From contig CAYICL010000028.1 of the NCBI GenBank assembly GCA_964361885.1, forward strand, positions 1 to 9,800: a stretch of 9,800 nucleotides of DNA. Direction: 5' to 3'. The DNA is from CAYICL01 sp964361885 (GTDB lineage: Bacteria > Patescibacteriota > Microgenomatia > UBA1400 > CG1-02-47-37). Of this stretch, positions 5,089 through 9,800 are shown piece by piece. The translations under genes were made by a program, and so were the position numbers. The notes under the pieces are model-generated. The model had not been told where the DNA came from, did no database searches, and saw only the letters and a list, made by a program, of their open reading frames with translations. Positions within the stretch are counted from its first letter, which is position 1. Each line of letters starts with the position of its first letter.

Positions 5089-5982
5089 TGCGAATTCTCC
5101 GCAGGCGGAAGTTTTCATTTCGTACCACGCAACGCTTTTATTTGCGCAAGCCTGGCAAACTGTGCAGTAGCTTCTTCCATCCGATCCGCAGATATATGGA
5201 GGGTTTTGGATGCATTCCATTGTGCAAACTTCCGGCCTTGGGTCTTTACAATCGATTTTGCTTTGGTTTTCTTCAGTAAACTTAAAAGTGGAGAGGATTT
5301 GGTCAAAAATTGTTTTGTATTCTTTTTTCATAAAGTCTATTTTTAGGTATAAACCGTTGTTTTCTATCACTACTGTGTCGATAACGTCTCCCTTAGAAAA
5401 CCCAGGGAGGTCTTGAAGAATTTGTGTCGTGTATCTTTGGGCGGGTTTATGGTCTAGCGTAATAGACGAAACCTGACTTATTAGCTGGGATTCATCCGTT
5501 TTTGGTGTTGATTGGGGTTGTTTGTAGAAATTTACAGATAAAGTAAGAAATGATCCTCCACCAAACCCTTCATTTGGAAGTTTTACAATTGTGTCTTGGG
5601 GAGCAATAATTAGAGTTTTTGAATTATCGGAACCTAGCATTTTTGTGTCCCATGAGTTTGGGTGCCTAAGTGAGAACTTAAATTCGTCGTTAGTATATGT
5701 TTTCCAGTTGGCGGTTGGGTCGGGGGTGGGAGATGGATTGATATTGGTGGTTTGGGGAGTTGGAGTGGGTTGAGGGTTAAAAGTTGGTTGTTTTAATTGA
5801 TAGTATTTGTAGGCAAAAACAGAGGTGGCGGCAAGAAGAAGAAGGATGATGCCAATGATTATCCATTTGGGGAAGGTTTTTGGGAGTTCGGGAGGAATAG
5901 AGGGCAGCATTGGTTCGGAAACAGGAGGAGTTGGTTGAGATTGCGGGGTAACAAAAGTGGGGAGTGAAGGCACAGTAGGCAT
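5083..5982 (-). CDS. Membrane-anchored surface protein with PsbP-like and Kazal-type domains
   Basis: The 299-residue protein has a Pro-rich cytoplasmic tail (1-38), a membrane helix (about 41-57), a Pro/Thr-rich linker (66-89), and a PsbP-like domain from TANWKTYTNDEFKFSLRHPN to IFDQILSTFKF (90-235). It ends in a Kazal-type serine-protease-inhibitor-like domain (253-294). The Kazal cysteines are Cys253, 257, 265, 276, 279 and 294, with the family spacing C2-x7-C3-x10-C4 and the signature CGSDGRSY at 265-272; Cys273 is extra. The domain is expected outside the cell, where it could inhibit a protease or simply serve as a stable disulfide module. The ATG at 5982 is 14 bases after the VTT gene stop and is preceded by AAACCTT, not a Shine-Dalgarno site. 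Confidence 0.87.
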   Translation of the reverse strand: MPTVPSLPTFVTPQSQPTPPVSEPMLPSIPPELPKTFPKWIIIGIILLLLAATSVFAYKYYQLKQPTFNPQPTPTPQTTNINPSPTPDPTANWKTYTNDEFKFSLRHPNSWDTKMLGSDNSKTLIIAPQDTIVKLPNEGFGGGSFLTLSVNFYKQPQSTPKTDESQLISQVSSITLDHKPAQRYTTQILQDLPGFSKGDVIDTVVIENNGLYLKIDFMKKEYKTIFDQILSTFKFTEENQSKIDCKDPRPEVCTMECIQNPPYICGSDGRSYCTVCQACANKSVAWYEMKTSACGEFAN

Positions 5983-5996
5983 AAGGTTTGTTAAAA

Positions 5997-6518
5997 TTAT
6001 AACCCGACTTTGCCCCAGATGGCAACAATGCCGAAGCCCATGAGGAGAAAACGGATTAAGCGACCGAGAAAAGTGGGAATTAAAAAACGCTTAAAAGGAA
6101 GCTTGAGATAGCCGGCGATAACGGCAATAAAGTCATAGGGAAAAGGAATGATCGCCCAGAAAAACAGAGCAAAAGGGCCGTATTTTTTAATCGCGGCTTC
6201 GATGCGGGCGACCCGCCGGCCTCGAGGGAAAACAATGTCCCCGTTTTTGCCGGCCAGCCAGGAGACCGAGTCATTAAGGGCCATGCCGGCAGCAGTAACC
6301 AGGCTTAAAAGAATGACGTTCATGTGGCGGGAAAGGGTAGGAATTAAAAAAGTGCCGGGACCGAAAAGGTTATAGACGAAGACACCCAAATAACCGAATT
6401 GAAGGAAAGGCCGAGGGTCAATGGAAACAATAACGGCCAAAAGGATAAAAACTATTCCCAAGATGATAGTGGCCAGTTTGAAAGGTTTAGAGTGGAAAAA
6501 ACGAGAAAAATGATTCAC
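5997..6518 (-). CDS. DedA/VTT-type integral membrane protein
   Basis: The 173-residue hydrophobic protein fits the SNARE-associated/VTT (DedA) superfamily. It has an N-terminal membrane helix (about 15-33), a re-entrant-like segment (GYLGVFVYNLFGPGTFLIPT, 42-61), a second helix region (68-90), a basic cytoplasmic stretch (RGRRVARIEAAIKKYG), then FFWAIIPFPYDFIAVIAGYL and RFLIPTFLGRLIRF. The last two parts match the family's conserved Pro/Gly/Arg core. Family members are linked to lipid flipping and membrane homeostasis; the substrate here is unknown. The start is GTG at 6518, since no ATG occurs before Met66 in frame. No Shine-Dalgarno site is present. It opens the accessory block after a 179-base gap from rpsG. 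Confidence 0.82.
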   Translation of the reverse strand: MNHFSRFFHSKPFKLATIILGIVFILLAVIVSIDPRPFLQFGYLGVFVYNLFGPGTFLIPTLSRHMNVILLSLVTAAGMALNDSVSWLAGKNGDIVFPRGRRVARIEAAIKKYGPFALFFWAIIPFPYDFIAVIAGYLKLPFKRFLIPTFLGRLIRFLLMGFGIVAIWGKVGL

Positions 6519-6547
6519 GGATTTAATAATACTGGAATATTAGAAGT

Positions 6548-6553
6548 ATTATA
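6548..6553 (-). promoter_or_regulatory. Possible -10 box for the VTT/surface-protein unit
   Basis: A perfect TATAAT lies on the minus strand 29 bases before the GTG start at 6518, in an AT-rich gap. No good -35 is found 16-18 bases upstream, so this is a weak call. A small 8-bp inverted repeat (ATAATACT / AGTATTAT) overlaps it. Confidence 0.35.
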
Positions 6554-6644
6554 AGCACAAATATCTTATAACTTATAAATCGGCGGACAAGACTTTGACT
6601 AGTGTTTGGCTCGATAAATTATTGAATAAAACAGTCCCGGTAGA

Positions 6645-6669
6645 ACCTACAGGGAGAGACCCTGTAGGT
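6645..6669. repeat. 25-bp palindrome downstream of rpsG
   Basis: Arms ACCTACAGGG and CCCTGTAGGT (10 bp) flank a 5-base centre. It begins 29 bases after the rpsG stop. In transcripts it would be a stable hairpin, but the bases that follow on the minus strand (TTCTACCGGG) are not a T-run, so it is at best a weak or factor-dependent terminator. The inner 21 bases are related to the palindrome at 2700-2726. The rest of the 179-base gap 6519-6697 holds only the possible -10 box and AT-rich DNA. Confidence 0.8.
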
Positions 6670-6697
6670 GATTTTGCAGGCGAAGAAAATAACAATA

Positions 6698-7177
6698 CTA
6701 CCAGCGAAAGTGAGAAAAAGCCTTATTAGCTTCGGCCATTTTATGAGTTTGGATCTTTTTCTCGACCGCACCGCCTTGGTTTTGGACGGCATCCAGGAAT
6801 TCGGCGGCCAGTTTTTCGGAGAATTGATGATATTCACGGTTGGAGCGGGCCCGAGCAGCAGCAATCAACCAGCGGATGGCTAAAGACTCCCGGCGATCGC
6901 CTTTGACAGGCGTAGGTACTTGATAGGCAGCGCCACCGACCCGGCGGGATCTGACTTCCATATTAGGCTTAGCATTATCAATAGCTTGTCTTAAAACAAT
7001 TAAAGGATCTTCCTTAGTTTTGGCTTTGATGATCTCCAGGGCCTGATAGACATGTTTTTGGGCAATAGATTTTTTACCGTCCCGCATGATTTTATTGATA
7101 AGCTTGGCAATTAAACGGTTGTTTAAGACCGGATCGGGATTGATGATTCTTGGGTGGACTTTTTTAACTCTTGGCAT
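6698..7177 (-). CDS. rpsG: Ribosomal protein S7 (uS7)
   Basis: S7 binds the 3' major domain of 16S rRNA, nucleates assembly of the 30S head and contacts E-site tRNA. The 159-residue product is close to the usual 156. Conserved features include the MPRVKKVHPRIINPDP start, the INKIMRDGKKSIAQKHVYQAL helix region (split here as INKIMRDGKKS at 28-38 and IAQKHVYQAL), the VRSRRVGGAAYQVP beta-arm and the AIRWLIAAAR helix. The ATG lies 5 bases after the rpsL stop. The upstream context is AAACCTT rather than a Shine-Dalgarno site, so translation is probably coupled to rpsL. In many bacteria fusA follows directly; here about 4.1 kb of other genes intervene. Confidence 0.97.
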   Translation of the reverse strand: MPRVKKVHPRIINPDPVLNNRLIAKLINKIMRDGKKSIAQKHVYQALEIIKAKTKEDPLIVLRQAIDNAKPNMEVRSRRVGGAAYQVPTPVKGDRRESLAIRWLIAAARARSNREYHQFSEKLAAEFLDAVQNQGGAVEKKIQTHKMAEANKAFSHFRW

Positions 7178-7182
7178 AAGGT

Positions 7183-7668
7183 TTAAGCTTCGGCGGCCGG
7201 AGCCGATTTGGCTTCAGTAGGTTTGGCGCCGGCAGTGGCGGCAGCGACCGAGGTGGTAGCGCCGGATTTTTTGGTGCCGTATTTGGATCGGGAGCTTTTA
7301 CGGTTTTCAACGCCCGAAGAGTCGTAGCGGCCGCGGATAATATGGTATTTAACGCCAGGAAGATCTTTAACCCGGCCACCCCTGATTAAAACAATCGAGT
7401 GTTCGGCCAGATTATGACCTTCACCGGGAATGTAAGCAGTCACTTCTTGTTTGTTGGACAACCTGACCCGGGCAACTTTACGCAGCGCCGAGTTGGGCTT
7501 TTTGGGAGTCATGGTTTTAACCACAGTACAGACTCCCCGCTTTTGAGGGTTGACGGTATAGACCATCCGCCTGTCTTTAAGATTAAAGGTTTTTCTTAAA
7601 GCAGTGACCTTAACCTTTTTAGGCTTAGAATGGCGTCTTTTTCTGATCAGTTGATTAACTGTTGGCAT
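7183..7668 (-). CDS. rpsL: Ribosomal protein S12 (uS12) with Ala-rich C-terminal extension
   Basis: S12 sits at the 30S decoding centre and controls accuracy. The 161-residue protein is longer than the E. coli form (124) or B. subtilis form (about 138). The conserved core is complete: MPTVNQLIRK, PQKRGVCT (41-48), TPKKPNSALRK (54-64), PGEGHNLAEHS (81-91), GGRVKDLPGVKYH (97-109) and RSKYGTKK (127-134). The Lys residues at streptomycin-resistance positions, in TPKKPNS and RVKDLPG, are wild type. An insert of about 13 residues at 25-40 resembles that of Firmicutes S12. Residues 136-161 form a low-complexity Ala/Lys/Thr tail. The start is 10 bases after the rpoC stop and has no Shine-Dalgarno site. 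Confidence 0.97.
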   Translation of the reverse strand: MPTVNQLIRKRRHSKPKKVKVTALRKTFNLKDRRMVYTVNPQKRGVCTVVKTMTPKKPNSALRKVARVRLSNKQEVTAYIPGEGHNLAEHSIVLIRGGRVKDLPGVKYHIIRGRYDSSGVENRKSSRSKYGTKKSGATTSVAAATAGAKPTEAKSAPAAEA

Positions 7669-7678
7669 AAGTTAGACT

Positions 7679-9800
7679 TTAATTGGTTGAATTATCAAGC
7701 CTGGCCCGTTCTTCATTGGTAGGAATGAGCCGGCCAATTATAACATTTTCTTTTAAGCCTAAGAGTTTATCCACTTTACCGTTGGCGGCAGCTTTGGTTA
7801 AAACAGCCGAGGTGTGCTGGAAGGAGGCGGCGGAAAGCCAGGACTCGGTGTGCAAAGATGACCGGGTGATGCCTAAAACCACTTGTTTGGCGGTGGCCGG
7901 CTGGCCTTTTTCCAACTTGACCCGGCTATTTTCTTCTTCAAAACGGGTTTTTTCGATAAACTCGCCGATTAACAGATTGGTGTCGCCGACGGTTTCGATG
8001 CGGAATTTGTCAGACATTTTTCGCACAATGACTTCAAAATGCTTGTCATGAATGGGAATACCCTGAGATTCATAGACGGACTGGACTTCTTCGATCAAAT
8101 ATTCCTGAGTGCCGAGCAAACCCCTAGTGGCAAGTAAAGTTTTAATATTTAAAGCGCCCGACGCCAGCTGTTCGCCAACACCTACCAACTGATTGGCTTT
8201 AACTTTTAAGATTAGGGTTAGGGGAACTAAGTAAGTTTTGGCGCCGGTTTTGTCATGGACAGGAGTAATAGTAACATCATAACCTTGGTTGGTTTCTTTA
8301 AGACTGACCTTGCCGGCAATTTCGGCCAAAGGGGAAATCACTTTGGGATTTCTGGCTTCAAAGATTTCCTCAACCCGGGGCAAACCCTGGGTGACGTCGG
8401 AAACGACGATACCCCCGAAGTGTTTGACTCTCATAGTTAACTGAGTGCCCGGCTCGCCGATTGACTGAGCGGCAATAACGCCGACCGGAGCACCAATAGT
8501 TACCGGCTTTTTAGTGGAAAAGTCCCAACCATAACAAGTGGCACAAAGGCCATAACTGGATTCGCAGGTTAAAGGAGAACGGACCTTAACTTTATCGACT
8601 CCGTCTTTAACAAGATTTAGTGCCAAATCTTCATCAATTAGTTTGCCTTTTTTAGCCAAGACTTTCTTGGTGGTTGGGTTAATGACTTTTTCGGCCAAAT
8701 AGCGGCCGGTGAGACGAACGGCAAGAGATTGGGTTCTTTTGTCCAGACTAGAAAGTTCTAAATAATTTTTGGTGCCACAGTCGGTAAGACGAATAATCAT
8801 GTCGTGGGCGACATCGACCAAACGGCGGGTTAAGTAACCGGCATCAGCGGTTTTAATAGCCGAGTCGGTTAAACCCTTGCGAGAGCCGCGGGAAGAAGTG
8901 ACGTACTCAAAGATAGACAAACCTTCTCTAAAGTTAGATTTAGTCGGCAGTTCAACGATTTTACCCAAAGGGTCAACGACTAACCCCCTCATGGCAGCCA
9001 GCTGTTTAACTTGGTCTTTTGAGGCCCGGGTACCGCCGGAGTCAATGATCAGTTTGACGGCATTTTCCGGCTCAAAGTGAGCCCAGGTTTTTTCAGCAAT
9101 TGTGTCAGTGGTGTCCATCCAGAGTTCGTTAGAAAGACGGCGTTTTTCTTCCTGAGTGATGAGACCGTTTTTGTAGTTTTCTTCAATGAGTAAAGCTTTT
9201 TTGTTGGCGGCTTTAATTAATTGATCCTTATCAGGAATGATTTTACAGTCAGACACGGACACGGATAAGCCGGATAAAGTGGCACCGTTAAAACCAAGCC
9301 GCTTAAGATCATCAATTAACTGAGAGGTTTCAGCTTCGCTGCAAAGGCCAATGGCTTCTTTGATCAGGGCTTTAATCGCACCGGAGTTAACACTTTTATT
9401 GATAAAACGCAAGGTTGGCGGTAAAACTTCGTTAAAGAACACTCGGCCAACAGTGGTGTCAATAATTTTTTTGTCTAAATTGATTTTAATGGGTTGGCGC
9501 AATTTAAGCCGGCCGGATTGATAAGCCAAGATGGCTTCAACAGCAGAACCGTAAATGGTAGAGTCAGGCTCAAGGTTGGGGTTAACGGAAGTATAGTAAT
9601 AGACACCCAGGGCCATTTCTTTATTAGGAATGGTAATGGGTGAACCATCGGCGGGTTTTAAAAGATTGTGACCGGGCATCATGTAGTTAATAGCTTCTTT
9701 TTTGGCTTCTTTGGATAAAGGTACATGGATGGCCATTTGGTCACCGTCAAAGTCGGCGGTGTAACCGGCACAAACACAGGGATGAATCTGGATAGCATTA
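7679..9800 (-). CDS. rpoC: RNA polymerase subunit beta', C-terminal part (5' end outside window)
   Basis: Beta' forms the catalytic centre of RNA polymerase. About 706 codons are visible, starting at NAIQIHPCVCAGY before the Mg-binding motif ADFDGD (three catalytic Asp, 9757-9740). The Zn site is complete: Cys in DCGT, then CESSYGLCATC. The bridge helix (SRKGLTDSAIKTADAGYLTR), trigger loop (GEPGTQLTMRVKHFGG) and C-terminal SFQHTSAVL...LKENVIIGRLIP are all present. There is no large lineage insertion in the visible part. Two unusual residues occur: Thr replaces the Asn that normally precedes ADFDGD, and the trigger loop has VKHF where TFHI/T is usual. The stop is TAA, with rpsL 10 bases on, the common rpoBC-rpsL order. 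Confidence 0.98.
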   Translation of the reverse strand, partial: NAIQIHPCVCAGYTADFDGDQMAIHVPLSKEAKKEAINYMMPGHNLLKPADGSPITIPNKEMALGVYYYTSVNPNLEPDSTIYGSAVEAILAYQSGRLKLRQPIKINLDKKIIDTTVGRVFFNEVLPPTLRFINKSVNSGAIKALIKEAIGLCSEAETSQLIDDLKRLGFNGATLSGLSVSVSDCKIIPDKDQLIKAANKKALLIEENYKNGLITQEEKRRLSNELWMDTTDTIAEKTWAHFEPENAVKLIIDSGGTRASKDQVKQLAAMRGLVVDPLGKIVELPTKSNFREGLSIFEYVTSSRGSRKGLTDSAIKTADAGYLTRRLVDVAHDMIIRLTDCGTKNYLELSSLDKRTQSLAVRLTGRYLAEKVINPTTKKVLAKKGKLIDEDLALNLVKDGVDKVKVRSPLTCESSYGLCATCYGWDFSTKKPVTIGAPVGVIAAQSIGEPGTQLTMRVKHFGGIVVSDVTQGLPRVEEIFEARNPKVISPLAEIAGKVSLKETNQGYDVTITPVHDKTGAKTYLVPLTLILKVKANQLVGVGEQLASGALNIKTLLATRGLLGTQEYLIEEVQSVYESQGIPIHDKHFEVIVRKMSDKFRIETVGDTNLLIGEFIEKTRFEEENSRVKLEKGQPATAKQVVLGITRSSLHTESWLSAASFQHTSAVLTKAAANGKVDKLLGLKENVIIGRLIPTNEERARLDNSTN

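Noticed and set aside
6525..6552. Inverted repeat ATAATACT / AGTATTAT before the VTT gene as a terminator
   Set aside because: The stem is AT-only apart from one pair, the loop is large, and no T-run follows; it more likely reflects AT-rich promoter DNA.
335..9800. Plus-strand and out-of-frame open frames of 60-122 codons
   Set aside because: They lie inside well-identified minus-strand genes, show no family motifs, and are explained as shadows of coding sequence.
335..9800. Recoding of TGA, as in Gracilibacteria and Absconditabacteria
   Set aside because: All genes read through in the standard code. The ten stops seen are TAA or TAG, so TGA use as a stop cannot be tested, but no in-frame TGA is needed for any protein.
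1..9800. tRNA or rRNA gene
   Set aside because: No cloverleaf with a GGTTCGA-type T arm and matching acceptor was found in the gaps; one GGTTCGAT near 4092 lies inside a coding region.

Overview
The window is a piece of a bacterial chromosome that carries the rpoC - rpsL - rpsG - fusA - tuf (str) cluster. Every gene I can support lies on the minus strand, so transcription runs from base 9800 towards base 1. The organism is most likely a Patescibacteria/CPR bacterium, probably near Microgenomates. This is inference from three things: single-pass surface proteins of types common in that group (Pro-rich cytoplasmic tail, one membrane helix, then small Cys-rich domains such as PsbP-like, Kazal and DUF333-like); almost no Shine-Dalgarno sites; and moderate GC with standard-code genes.

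Right block, 9800 to 6698: the 3' part of rpoC, then rpsL and rpsG, tightly packed with gaps of 10 and 5 bases. These are transcription and small-subunit ribosomal genes in the usual bacterial order.

Middle block, about 6697 to 2536: roughly 4.1 kb of accessory DNA where fusA would normally follow rpsG directly. It holds a DedA/VTT-type membrane protein, two related PsbP-like surface proteins (one ending in a Kazal-type domain), a Cys-rich DUF333-like surface protein, and a two-gene cassette of a small DUF5678-like protein and a retropepsin-like aspartic protease. The cassette lies between two 115-bp direct repeats. Each repeat carries the last 25 codons of the DUF333-like gene plus a sigma70-type promoter, so one promoter drives the cassette and its duplicate drives fusA. 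Related short palindromes sit at both edges of the accessory block.

Left block, 2535 to 1: a terminator-like hairpin in the fusA leader, fusA (EF-G), and the 5' part of tuf (EF-Tu), which has the only strong Shine-Dalgarno site in the window.

The best candidates for something new are the promoter-duplicating repeat around the DUF5678-like/retropepsin pair, the fusA leader hairpin, and the substitution in the RNA polymerase catalytic motif (Thr replacing Asn before ADFDGD).
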